From an uncultured Alkalilimnicola sp. (lineage in GTDB: Bacteria > Pseudomonadota > Gammaproteobacteria > Nitrococcales > AK92), in contig CALGAN010000068.1 in the NCBI GenBank assembly GCA_937951875.1, positions 1 through 24,805 of the forward strand: DNA of 24,805 nt, in the 5' to 3' direction. Of this stretch, positions 7,833 to 15,238 are shown in pieces (position 1 is the first letter of the stretch; every line of letters starts with the position of its first letter). A program made the translations under genes and the position numbers. The notes under the pieces were generated by a model. That model did not search any database. It was not told where the DNA came from and saw nothing but the letters and a program-made list of their open reading frames with translations.

Positions 7833-7907
7833 GGGCGCGTAGCTCAGCGGGAGAGCACTGCCTTCACACGGCAGGGGTCACAGGTTCAATCCCTGTCGCG
7901 CCCACCA
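7833..7907 (+). tRNA. tRNA-Val (anticodon CAC)
   Basis: The 75-base cloverleaf is complete. Acceptor GGGCGCG pairs with CGCGCCC, the D stem is GCTC/GAGC, and the anticodon stem CTGCC/GGCAG holds loop TTCACAC. The anticodon CAC (7865-7867) reads the valine codon GTG. The T arm is ACAGG-TTCAATC-CCTGT. The discriminator base is A and CCA is encoded at 7905-7907. GTG is heavily used in this GC-rich genome, so a dedicated CAC isoacceptor makes sense. The gene has its own promoter and terminator and forms a single-gene unit. Confidence 0.97.
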
Positions 7908-7919
7908 TACAGAACGAAG

Positions 7920-7947
7920 GGCCAGGCCAAACAGCCTGGCCTTTTTT
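7920..7947 (+). terminator. Rho-independent terminator of tRNA-Val
   Basis: A perfect 8-base-pair GC-rich stem (GGCCAGGC/GCCTGGCC) with a 6-base loop is followed immediately by six T residues (7942-7947). It lies 12 bases after the tRNA CCA end. Confidence 0.95.
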
Positions 7948-8128
7948 CGTTTGCTCCGCCCTCCTTCGCTTGCACCGATCCCTGGTCTCGATCACCTCCC
8001 CCGCGACGCCCGCACCGAGGCCGAGTGCCGTGAGGGTAGCCGGGGCAGGCCGCCCGGCGCTTGCCTGGCCAGTGCTGACCGAGCCGGCGGATCACCTAAT
8101 ACCGACGCTTCGGCGCCTGTCATCCCCT

Positions 8129-9853
8129 TCAGTTGATCTCGACCGGGTTGCCGTCGATATCCACCACCGCCGAATCGATCCGGATCCTGCCGCCGGTGAT
8201 CTCGATGACGCTGCCACCCACTTCGAGCAGGATCTTCGAGCCGGCCTTGATGTGCAGCACTTCGCCGATGGCGCGCGTCTCGTTGCGCTTGATGTTGGCG
8301 TTCAGGTCGCGCTCGGCCTGGATGAAGATCTCCTCCGCGCCTTTCTTGTCGTCGAAGCGCAGCTCGTTGTAGTTGCCGGTGCCGCCCTGTTTGGTGGAAC
8401 GGCCGCGGATGCCGTATTGGGTGGTCTTGCCGGGACCGCCGTAGGGCGGCTTGTGGTTCTCGTGATGCAGCGCACCGATGATGAACGGTCGGTCGGGATT
8501 GCCGTTCTCGAAGGCCACCACGACCTCCTGGCCAATACGCGGAATCATCTGCATGCCGAAGCCGGGGCCGGCGAAGGCCGGCTGCATCACCCGCAGCCAG
8601 CAGCTGGTCTCGTGCTGCTGGCCCTCCTGCTCCACGCCGCGGCGATCCCAGTGGAAGCGCACCTTCACCCGCCCGAGCTCGTCGGTATGGATCTCCTCGC
8701 CCTCCGGGCCGACCACCACGGCCGTCTGCAAGCCATGGACCACAGGCCAGCCGATCTTGGCCGGGTACACCAGTTCGCCCTTGGGCACGGCGGCGAAATC
8801 GATGGTGAAAGGCGCCTCGCCGCCCTCCTGGTCGCTGGCGTGGAAGCTGATTTCGGTGAGGGTGAAACTCTTGCCCTTGCCCAGCCACTCGCCGACCTGA
8901 GCGTGCACCACGGTGAAGGTCTTGCCCACCTCCAGGAGGTGATAGGTGGCGGTGCCGCGCACCACTTGCCGCCGCTCCATGCCGCGTATCAACCAGCGCT
9001 GGGTGTCGGTGCCGGCGTCGCTGGCGCTGAGGTAGGTATCGGTATAGCGATAACGGCCGATCTTGGTCGCCAGCGTGATCTCCGCCGCCTCCCCGGTCGC
9101 ATCGACAGTGGCGAACACCGGGGCATCGGGATCGCGGTAGTTGTAGGTGTTCTGCGCCGCCCTGCCGGGGACGAACTCGGCGTGCTGCGTCAAACCGACG
9201 ATGCTGGAGTGGCCGGCGGTCGGCGGCTGCAGGATCAGCGTTTCCGGGGCGTGCGGCTTGACGTTCCGCGGGTTGTCGATGAAGTGCAGCGTGTGCTTGC
9301 CGTCCTCGTGCGTGAAGTAGAACGCTACGTTCTCCTTGCGCAGCCAGCGCAGCAGCACATTGAGATCGCTCTCGGCGTATTGGGTGATGAACCGGCGTTT
9401 CGGATGCGGTTCGGAAAATTCGATCTTGTAGGAAATGTGATCGGCGTAGTCAGCCAGAACGATATTTATTAGATCCTTAACGTCTACATCCTGAAATATT
9501 CGATAATCATACGTGTGACTGAGCAGCCAAAGCGCCGGCACCACCGTCATTCGATACACGCTCTCGCTGCCGACTTTGCGCCGCCCCAACGCTTCGAACT
9601 CGGACACGATCCCGTTGAAATAGCGCAGCGTCTGATCTTCCCGCACCAAGCCGATCGTGACCGGCTTGGCGATCACGTCCTTGGGCTGCAGGTCGTGTCG
9701 CTTGGTCGAATAAACCTGCAAATCGTAGCGAAACAGCGCGGACATGGCCTCGGTGCCCCGCACGCTGATCGGAATGAGAACGTCGTCGCCGAGCGTGGTG
9801 GCCAGCCGAATATGACGCTTGGTTTGGGTTGGGGCGATGACCGCGCTATCCAT
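8129..9853 (-). CDS. vgrG: VgrG, type VI secretion spike protein (short, isolated)
   Basis: The 574-residue protein is the trimeric puncturing tip of a type VI secretion system. The gp27-like part (about 1-370) includes FNGIVSEFEALG, VVPALWLLSHTYDYRIFQ, AESDLNVLLRWLRKENVAFYF and the NTYNYRDPD region. The gp5-like OB fold (about 375-460) includes HTDELGRVKVRFHWDRRG and MIPRIGQEVVVAFENGNPDRPFIIG. A beta-helix stalk starts at YNELRFDDKKGAEEI. The stalk is unusually short: the usual run of VG-NxT-ExVG repeats is nearly absent, and the protein ends about 80 residues after YNELRFDD with no C-terminal effector domain. No effector, adaptor, Hcp or tss gene is adjacent. The ribosome site AGGA lies 9 bases before the ATG. 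An AT-rich patch (about 9440-9515) in the 5' half suggests acquisition or mosaicism. The function of such an orphan tip depends on T6SS genes elsewhere. Confidence 0.93.
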   Translation of the reverse strand: MDSAVIAPTQTKRHIRLATTLGDDVLIPISVRGTEAMSALFRYDLQVYSTKRHDLQPKDVIAKPVTIGLVREDQTLRYFNGIVSEFEALGRRKVGSESVYRMTVVPALWLLSHTYDYRIFQDVDVKDLINIVLADYADHISYKIEFSEPHPKRRFITQYAESDLNVLLRWLRKENVAFYFTHEDGKHTLHFIDNPRNVKPHAPETLILQPPTAGHSSIVGLTQHAEFVPGRAAQNTYNYRDPDAPVFATVDATGEAAEITLATKIGRYRYTDTYLSASDAGTDTQRWLIRGMERRQVVRGTATYHLLEVGKTFTVVHAQVGEWLGKGKSFTLTEISFHASDQEGGEAPFTIDFAAVPKGELVYPAKIGWPVVHGLQTAVVVGPEGEEIHTDELGRVKVRFHWDRRGVEQEGQQHETSCWLRVMQPAFAGPGFGMQMIPRIGQEVVVAFENGNPDRPFIIGALHHENHKPPYGGPGKTTQYGIRGRSTKQGGTGNYNELRFDDKKGAEEIFIQAERDLNANIKRNETRAIGEVLHIKAGSKILLEVGGSVIEITGGRIRIDSAVVDIDGNPVEIN

Positions 9854-9996
9854 GCGAAACCATCCTTGTTATTAATTTTCTAATCCATTAGCAGTCTCGA
9901 GGACCGATAACCCCGAATCCTAGGAGCCACCCCATTGATCGTCAACGGCAAAAGTACCGAAACGCCCGCTCGCAACCGCGAAAAGCGGACCCTACG

Positions 9997-11247
9997 CTAC
10001 AGGCCGTAGGTCAGCAGGAACAGCGCGCAGCCGGCCAGGGCGCCGACCAGGGTGCCGTTGATGCGGATGTATTGCAGGTCGCGGCCCACCTCCAGTTCCA
10101 GGCGCTCGCTGACGGTCTTGGTATCCCAGCGCTGCACTACCTCGGCGATGAAGGCGCCGATCTCGACGCGGAACGGCACGATGAAGCGGACGATGAAGTG
10201 CTCCAGCCGCTGATTCAGGCGCTGCTGGGCCTCGGGGTCGTTCTCCATGGCCCGCGCCAGGGCCTGCAGGCTGGCGGCCAGCGACTCGGACAGACCGGAG
10301 CTGGGCGTGGCCACCCGCTCTAGCAGCATGTGCCGCAGCTCGTCCCACAGCGATTCCAGCGCCGACTGCAGCTCGGGGCTGGCGAGCACGCGGCTCTTCA
10401 CGTCCTCCACGCGCTCGCGGAACTGCGCGGAGTGCTGCAGCCGCTCGATGAGGTCGCGCACCGAGCGGTCGAAATCGATCCGTGCCGGGTGTTCGGGGTT
10501 GGCCAGCTCGTCGAGCAGGTCCTCGGCGCCCTCGATGATGGCCTGCGCCACCTTGGCGTCGATCGCGCGCGGCACCCACCAGGTGGTGCGCTCCTCGACC
10601 TTCTGATAGATCAGCTCCTGGTTGCGGATCAGCAGCTCCCGCACCAGCTGCAGGCTGCGCTCGAACAGGCGCTGGTGCTGCTGGCTCTCCAACAGCAGGC
10701 GCAGTACCCGCACCAGCAGCGGCACCAAGTCGAGCCGGCCCAGCTGCTTGCTGAAGGTGTCGCGGAAGAAACCGCGCACTTCCTTGTCCTGCACGGCGTT
10801 GATCAGATTCGGCAGCAGCGCCACCAGCTGCCGGGCGATCACCCGGCTGTTCTCGGGCCGCGCCAGCCAGCGGCTGAAACGCAGCGCCGGGTTGCCGGCG
10901 CGCAGCTTGGCGGCGATCAGCTCGGGAGTGAGGAAGTTGCGCTCGACGAAGCCGCCCAGGCCCTGGCCGATGCGGTCTTTGTTGCGCGGGATGATGGCGG
11001 TGTGGGGAATGGGCAACCCGAATGGGCGGCGGAACAGCGCCGTGACCGCGAACCAGTCGGCCAGTCCGCCCACCACTCCGGCCTCGGCGCCGGCGCGGAT
11101 CAGCAGCAACCAGAAACCGGGCTCCGCCACCAAGTGGGTGGCGGCGAAAATCAGCGCGGCGATCAGCAGCAAGCCGGTAGCGATCCGGCGATGCCGGCGC
11201 AGGCGCTGACGCTTTTCTTCGACGGGATCGATGGCGGCGTGCGACAT
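9997..11247 (-). CDS. DUF445 family membrane protein (YjiN-like)
   Basis: The 416-residue protein has the DUF445 signature just after its first membrane helix (about 22-42): GAEAGVVGGLADWFAVTALFRRP, then PIPHTAIIPRNKDRIGQGLGGFVERNFL. A long, charged, largely helical middle region (about 100-385) follows, and a C-terminal membrane helix (about 395-414) ends in FLLTYGL. The middle is probably an extended helical bundle anchored at both ends. The molecular function of the family is not established. ATG 11247 is the only methionine just ahead of the conserved region; the frame is open much further upstream, but only as the antisense of the hydrolase gene. It is divergent from hydrolase 1 with 132 bases between them. 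No clear ribosome site was seen. Confidence 0.92.
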   Translation of the reverse strand: MSHAAIDPVEEKRQRLRRHRRIATGLLLIAALIFAATHLVAEPGFWLLLIRAGAEAGVVGGLADWFAVTALFRRPFGLPIPHTAIIPRNKDRIGQGLGGFVERNFLTPELIAAKLRAGNPALRFSRWLARPENSRVIARQLVALLPNLINAVQDKEVRGFFRDTFSKQLGRLDLVPLLVRVLRLLLESQQHQRLFERSLQLVRELLIRNQELIYQKVEERTTWWVPRAIDAKVAQAIIEGAEDLLDELANPEHPARIDFDRSVRDLIERLQHSAQFRERVEDVKSRVLASPELQSALESLWDELRHMLLERVATPSSGLSESLAASLQALARAMENDPEAQQRLNQRLEHFIVRFIVPFRVEIGAFIAEVVQRWDTKTVSERLELEVGRDLQYIRINGTLVGALAGCALFLLTYGL

Positions 11248-11379
11248 GGTTTCGTATCTAGGCCCGTTGCTCGGCCGGAGTGTAGAACCTAACCCGGTCG
11301 ACCGCATGGATGGCAAGCTATGCGGCCGGCGCCCGACTCTGCCTATCATGGGCACCGTCGACCACCGTTGCGAGACGCC

Positions 11380-12384
11380 ATGCCGCTGCATCGACTCCTG
11401 ACGGCGCTGCTCCTGCCGCTGCTGCTGGCGGCGTGCGCGCCCCTGCGTCCCCCCGAACGACCGGCGGCGTTCGAACCGCGGCTGAACGATGACCATGCGC
11501 TGATGGACGACGGCTACCGCCTGCCGCTCGATGCCTGGCGGGCGGCGGACGAGCCGCGCGCGGTAGTGGTGGCCCTGCACGGCTTCAACGACTACCGCCG
11601 GGCGTTCGCCAGCGCCGGCCCCTTTCTGGCCGAACGCGGCATCACCGTCTACGCCTACGACCAGCGGGGCTTCGGCGAGACCGCCTACCGCGGCCTGTGG
11701 GCCGGCAGCGAGCGCCTGACGGCCGATCTGCGCGCCATGCTGGCGCTGCTGCGGCGGCGCCACCCCGAACTGCCGCTCTATCTGCTCGGCGAGAGCATGG
11801 GCGGCGCGGTGACCATCGCCGCGCTGGCGGCTGACCCGGATTTGCCGGTGGACGGCGTGGTGCTGGTGGCACCGGCGGTATGGAGCCGGCTGACCATGCC
11901 TTGGTACCAGCGTTGGGGCTTGTGGCTGGCCGGACGCCTCGCCCCGGGCTGGAAGCCCACCGGCGAGTCGCTGAACCGCTGGCCGACCGACAACATCGAG
12001 CTGCTGCGGGCCATGGCGCGCGATCCGATGGTGATCAAGGCCACCCGCATCGACACCATCGTCGGCCTGGTGGATCTCATGGATCTGGCCCTGGCGTCCG
12101 GCCCGCGACTGGCGGTGCGCGGCCTGCTGTTGTACGGCGCCAAGGACCAGATCGTCCCGGCCGAGCCCACCTGCCAGCTGCTGCGGCAACTGCCCAACGG
12201 CGGCAACGCCCGCTGGCGCTCCGCCCTCTATCCGGACGGCTACCACATGCTGCTGCGCGACCTCCAGGGCGAGCGGGTCCTGGAGGACATCGCCAGCTGG
12301 ATCCTGACTCCCGACCGCCCCCTGCCCTCCGGCCACGAATCACCGCCGGGCGAGATATGGGCCCTGTGCCGCGAGCGGGGGTAG
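11380..12384 (+). CDS. Lipoprotein alpha/beta hydrolase, monoacylglycerol-lipase/lysophospholipase-like (copy 1)
   Basis: The 334-residue protein begins with a lipoprotein signal (LAAC, Cys19), so the enzyme is predicted to be membrane-anchored outside the cytoplasm. The Hydrolase_4/PldB-type fold shows the oxyanion-region motif LHGFNDY, YDQRGFGE, the nucleophile elbow GESMGG with Ser139, Asp256 in YGAKDQIVP, and His289 in YPDGYHML, a complete catalytic triad. Such enzymes cleave monoacylglycerols or lysophospholipids; the natural substrate here is unknown. ATG 11380 is preferred over an upstream in-frame ATG at 11320 because it starts the signal peptide. It is a clear paralogue of the product of 14190-15227, sharing motifs and order over the whole length, and faces the outer-membrane protein gene convergently. 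Confidence 0.9.
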   Translation: MPLHRLLTALLLPLLLAACAPLRPPERPAAFEPRLNDDHALMDDGYRLPLDAWRAADEPRAVVVALHGFNDYRRAFASAGPFLAERGITVYAYDQRGFGETAYRGLWAGSERLTADLRAMLALLRRRHPELPLYLLGESMGGAVTIAALAADPDLPVDGVVLVAPAVWSRLTMPWYQRWGLWLAGRLAPGWKPTGESLNRWPTDNIELLRAMARDPMVIKATRIDTIVGLVDLMDLALASGPRLAVRGLLLYGAKDQIVPAEPTCQLLRQLPNGGNARWRSALYPDGYHMLLRDLQGERVLEDIASWILTPDRPLPSGHESPPGEIWALCRERG

Positions 12385-12472
12385 CGCCGAGCGCTGGCCC
12401 CAGCGTGCGAGGAGAAACGCTCGCGGCCGCCCCGCCCCGACGAGCCGGCGCGCTGGCCCGGAACCGGCGAGG

Positions 12473-13528
12473 TCAATGCCCCTCGGCTCTGTCCCGCCCG
12501 ATGTCCGGCTGGGCGGCGGGCCAGTCGTAATCGCCGAAGAAGGCTTCGACGATCAGGAACAGCAGCGGCTCGGCCGAGAAGTTCTGCTCGCGCTCGAACC
12601 GCAGCTCCGGGCGGATTTCGCCGAACAGCCAGTCCTTGTAGATGCTGCGGCGCCAGCCGACGTTGACGAAGGACTCGGTGACGTGCGTGTTCGGCTGGCT
12701 TTCGGCGCGCACGCCGAGCCGGCCCTGCACGGCGTTGAGCGGACCGAATTCGTAGGACAGCGAGAAGTCCTGGCTGTAGTACCACTGCTGGTCGTCGTGC
12801 AGCCAGGTGGCCATGGTACTGGAGCGGAAGAACCAGGGGCCGCCGGGCAAGGGCCGCTGCCCCAGGAACTCGGTGGTGGAGCCGACGCCCTCGGTGCGGC
12901 GCCAGAACACCGCCTCCGTTATCCGCAGCTCCCAGAGATTGACGAAGAACGAACGCCCCAAGCGCGCCTGGACGAACAGCTCGGGCGAAGCGCGCAGCCG
13001 CGCGCCGGCGCTGGTGTCGAAATTCCAGTAATCGGCGAGGTCGAGAACGTACTGCACGCCGGCGATGTAACTGGAGTTCCTCTGCGCCACGCCGTCGGCG
13101 AACACCACCGGCCCCGGCGCCTCGCCGGGGCGGCGAACGTCGTCCTCGTCCTCGCTCTCGAAGATCAGGTTGAAGCGGCGCTCGGTGTTGGGCAAAGCCA
13201 GCCGCAGACGCACCTTGGGGTCGACCGCCACGCCGTCCTCGGAGATCTCGTTGAGCAGCATCACCCGCAAGCGGCTGTCATGCGCGCCGAGCTCGTAGTC
13301 TCGCCCGCCGAACAGGCGATCGAGGCGGTGCCCCAAACTCACCACCTCGCGCGACACCCGTAGATGGCTGTCGTCCACGGTACGGGACAGGCTCCAAGGC
13401 GCGGTCGGTGCGGGCTCGGCGGTATCGGCCTCGTCCGCCGCCGGTTCCGACGGCGGCGCCTCCTGCGCCCCCACCCATGGCGCGGCGCCGAGCAGTATCG
13501 CCAACCAGAATGCAGCGCCGATTCTCAT
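12473..13528 (-). CDS. Predicted outer-membrane beta-barrel protein, unknown function
   Basis: The 351-residue protein has a signal peptide with probable cleavage after Ala21 (WVGA-QE). A proline/acid-rich linker (about 24-46) precedes a body with many alternating hydrophobic/polar strands rich in aromatic residues: RLRVMLLNEISEDG, ERRFNLIFESEDEDD, RLRASPELFVQARLGRS, WELRITEAVFWRR, QWYYSQDFSLSYEFG, ESFVNVGWRRSIY, WLFGEIRPELRFERE. This is the look of an outer-membrane barrel of about 10-14 strands. It ends with a short polar tail after FFGDYDW rather than in a terminal Phe or Trp, which is slightly atypical. I do not recognise a named family. The Nudix gene lies upstream on the same strand, 146 bases away. 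A TTGTCC-N16-GACAAT sequence upstream of its start could be a weak own promoter. Confidence 0.72.
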   Translation of the reverse strand: MRIGAAFWLAILLGAAPWVGAQEAPPSEPAADEADTAEPAPTAPWSLSRTVDDSHLRVSREVVSLGHRLDRLFGGRDYELGAHDSRLRVMLLNEISEDGVAVDPKVRLRLALPNTERRFNLIFESEDEDDVRRPGEAPGPVVFADGVAQRNSSYIAGVQYVLDLADYWNFDTSAGARLRASPELFVQARLGRSFFVNLWELRITEAVFWRRTEGVGSTTEFLGQRPLPGGPWFFRSSTMATWLHDDQQWYYSQDFSLSYEFGPLNAVQGRLGVRAESQPNTHVTESFVNVGWRRSIYKDWLFGEIRPELRFEREQNFSAEPLLFLIVEAFFGDYDWPAAQPDIGRDRAEGH

Positions 13529-13674
13529 AGGCAACGCTCAATAACCGCTTGCTTCGATTGTCGTTTGTACACGGCCGCGGACAACGGAACAGCCCGCTCG
13601 TCATCCGCCATGAGCGGTTCTGCGGGCGCGGGCGCGCTCGGGCAAGGCGCCGTCCGGCCCTCCCCCCGCAAGGC

Positions 13675-14106
13675 TCAAGTCCGCAGCGGCGCCACCGCCC
13701 CGCTGCGCAGCCAGTTTAGATAATCGTCCAACACCTGGCGGTGATCGAACACCAGCGGCAGCGAACGATCGGCGGGATCGGCGAGGACGATGCGCTTGGC
13801 GTCGTCGGCCGCCACCGGCTCGCCGTCGGCCCGGGCGACGTAGACCGCGGTCACGGTATGGCCGCGCGGATCGCGGTCGGGCGCGGAATACAGCCCCAGC
13901 AGGCACTCCAGCGTCACCTCCAGGCCGGTTTCCTCGCGCGCCTCGCGCAGCGCCGCCGCCTCCACCCGCTCGCCGACGTCGACGAACCCACCCGGAATCG
14001 CCAGCCCCAAGGGTGGATAGCGGCGCTCGATCAGCACCACCTTGCCGGGGTGGCGGTCGAGCCGGATGAGGATATCGGCAGCGATCTGCGGAGTAACGGG
14101 TCTCAT
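13675..14106 (-). CDS. Nudix hydrolase
   Basis: The 143-residue cytoplasmic pyrophosphohydrolase has a perfect Nudix box GX5EX7REUXEEXGU at residues 40-62 (Gly40, Glu46, Arg54-Glu55, Glu58-Glu59, Gly61). The flanking features PLGLAIPGGFVDVGE and a later YSAPDRDPRGHTVTAVYVA resemble ADP-ribose pyrophosphatase-type members, which release AMP or a nucleoside monophosphate from nucleoside diphosphate derivatives. The precise substrate is not deducible. ATG 14106 is supported by a GAGGAA ribosome site about 9 bases ahead; a further-upstream in-frame ATG (14175) would add a non-conserved leader. It is divergent from hydrolase 2 with 83 bases between starts. Confidence 0.92.
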   Translation of the reverse strand: MRPVTPQIAADILIRLDRHPGKVVLIERRYPPLGLAIPGGFVDVGERVEAAALREAREETGLEVTLECLLGLYSAPDRDPRGHTVTAVYVARADGEPVAADDAKRIVLADPADRSLPLVFDHRQVLDDYLNWLRSGAVAPLRT

Positions 14107-14189
14107 CGTCGGGATTTCCTCGCTCGGAGCGGGCGGAACGGTGATCCGTTCCATGGTATGGCGGCGACCAGCCACGGTAAAACGCCGGC

Positions 14190-15227
14190 ATGCCGAAACG
14201 TTCGTTCGTGTCGCTTCGCCTTCTCCTCGCCGCGTGCGTCCTGCCGCTGATCGCCGGCGTCGCCAGCTGCGTCAGCACGCCGACGCCGACGCCGACGGTC
14301 GCCGCCGTGATCCAGCAGCCGCTGCTGCTGGAAGACCGCGCCGTCATGTCCGACGGCTACGTGCTGCCGATCCGGCGCTGGGCGCCCGAGCAGGCGCCGC
14401 GCGCCGTGGTGCTCGGGCTGCACGGCTTCAACGATTATCACCAGGCCTTCGCCGCCGTCGGACCGAAGCTGGCCGCCCACGGCATCGTCACCTACGCCTA
14501 CGATCAGCGCGGCTTCGGCGCCACCGAGCTGCGCGGCTACTGGGCCGGCGCCGAGCACCTGATCGAGGACACCCGCACCCTGGTGCGGCTGCTGCGGCAA
14601 CGCCATCCCGATCTGCCGATCTATCTGCTGGGCGAGAGCATGGGCGGCGCGGTCGGGCTGGCGACGGTGGCCGCCGAACCCCTGCCGCTGGTCGACGGCG
14701 TGGTGCTGGCGGCGCCGGCGGTGTGGGCGCGCCGCACCATGCCCTGGTACCAGCGCGCGGCATTGAGCGTGGCCCGCCGCGTGGCGCCGGACTGGCGGCC
14801 GACCGGGCGCAGCCTCGGCAAGGTCGCCTCCGACAACCGGGAAATGCTGCTGGCCATGGGCCGCGACCCGCTGGTGATCAAGGAAACCCGCATCGACACC
14901 GTGGCCGGGCTGGCCGATCTGATGGACCTGGCGCTGGACTCGGCGCCGCGCCTCAACACGCCCGCTCTGCTGCTGTACGGCGAGCGCGACGAGATCGTGC
15001 CGAAGCGGCCGACCTGCAGCATGCTCAACGCCCTGCCCGACCGACAGCGTGTCGACTGGCGACTGGCGCTCTACCCCGATGGCTACCACATGCTCACCCG
15101 CGACCTGCAGGGCGACAAAGTGATCGAGGACATCGCCCAATGGATCCTCGACCGCACCGCGCCGCTGCCGTCCGGCCACGAGGCCGTCCGCGCCGACTGG
15201 GACACCCGCGTCTGCGGCGCCGCCTGA
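14190..15227 (+). CDS. Lipoprotein alpha/beta hydrolase, monoacylglycerol-lipase/lysophospholipase-like (copy 2)
   Basis: The 345-residue paralogue of the 11380-12384 product has the same order of motifs: LHGFNDYHQAF, YAYDQRGFG, GESMGG (Ser150), TMPWYQR, DPLVIKETRIDT, YGERDEIVP (Asp267) and ALYPDGYHML (His300), ending in LPSGHE as in copy 1. The signal peptide holds two possible lipoboxes, LAAC (Cys16) and VASC (Cys27). Cys27 follows the full hydrophobic core and is the better choice. A PTPTPT linker then tethers the domain, encoded by a short ACGCCG repeat. The N-terminus and linker are the main differences from copy 1. It is predicted to be envelope-anchored and active. Its stop codon lies within a 14-base palindrome shared with the kinase gene. 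Confidence 0.9.
   Translation: MPKRSFVSLRLLLAACVLPLIAGVASCVSTPTPTPTVAAVIQQPLLLEDRAVMSDGYVLPIRRWAPEQAPRAVVLGLHGFNDYHQAFAAVGPKLAAHGIVTYAYDQRGFGATELRGYWAGAEHLIEDTRTLVRLLRQRHPDLPIYLLGESMGGAVGLATVAAEPLPLVDGVVLAAPAVWARRTMPWYQRAALSVARRVAPDWRPTGRSLGKVASDNREMLLAMGRDPLVIKETRIDTVAGLADLMDLALDSAPRLNTPALLLYGERDEIVPKRPTCSMLNALPDRQRVDWRLALYPDGYHMLTRDLQGDKVIEDIAQWILDRTAPLPSGHEAVRADWDTRVCGAA
14277..14297 (+). repeat. ACGCCG hexamer repeat (three units plus ACG)
   Basis: Three exact tandem ACGCCG units followed by ACG encode the Thr-Pro linker just after the lipidation cysteine of hydrolase 2. Six-base units preserve the frame, so slippage would change linker length rather than switch the gene off. Confidence 0.7.
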
Positions 15228-15238
15228 GCGGCCGCTCA
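15225..15238. repeat. 14-base perfect palindrome spanning both convergent stop codons
   Basis: TGAGCGGCCGCTCA is fully palindromic. Its first three bases are the stop of hydrolase 2 and its last three are the stop of the giant kinase on the opposite strand. Only 8 bases separate the two genes. It could form a short hairpin in both transcripts but has no T-run. Its role, if any, is unknown. Confidence 0.7.

Noticed and set aside
7970..9472. 500-residue plus-strand open frame opposite vgrG
   Set aside because: It has no recognisable domain or credible start context and is the shadow of VgrG.
7833..9996. tRNA-Val with vgrG as an integrated island bounded by tRNA-end repeats
   Set aside because: I found no second copy of the tRNA 3' end and no integrase in the window, so site-specific integration is not supported.
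11248..12336. N-terminal extension of the DUF445 frame to give 779 residues
   Set aside because: The extension is antisense to hydrolase 1, is Gln/Arg/His-rich, and the DUF445 family starts where ATG 11247 lies.
14277..14297. ACGCCG repeat as a phase-variation switch
   Set aside because: Unit length is a multiple of three and copy number is low, so it cannot cause frameshifts and is unlikely to be hypermutable.
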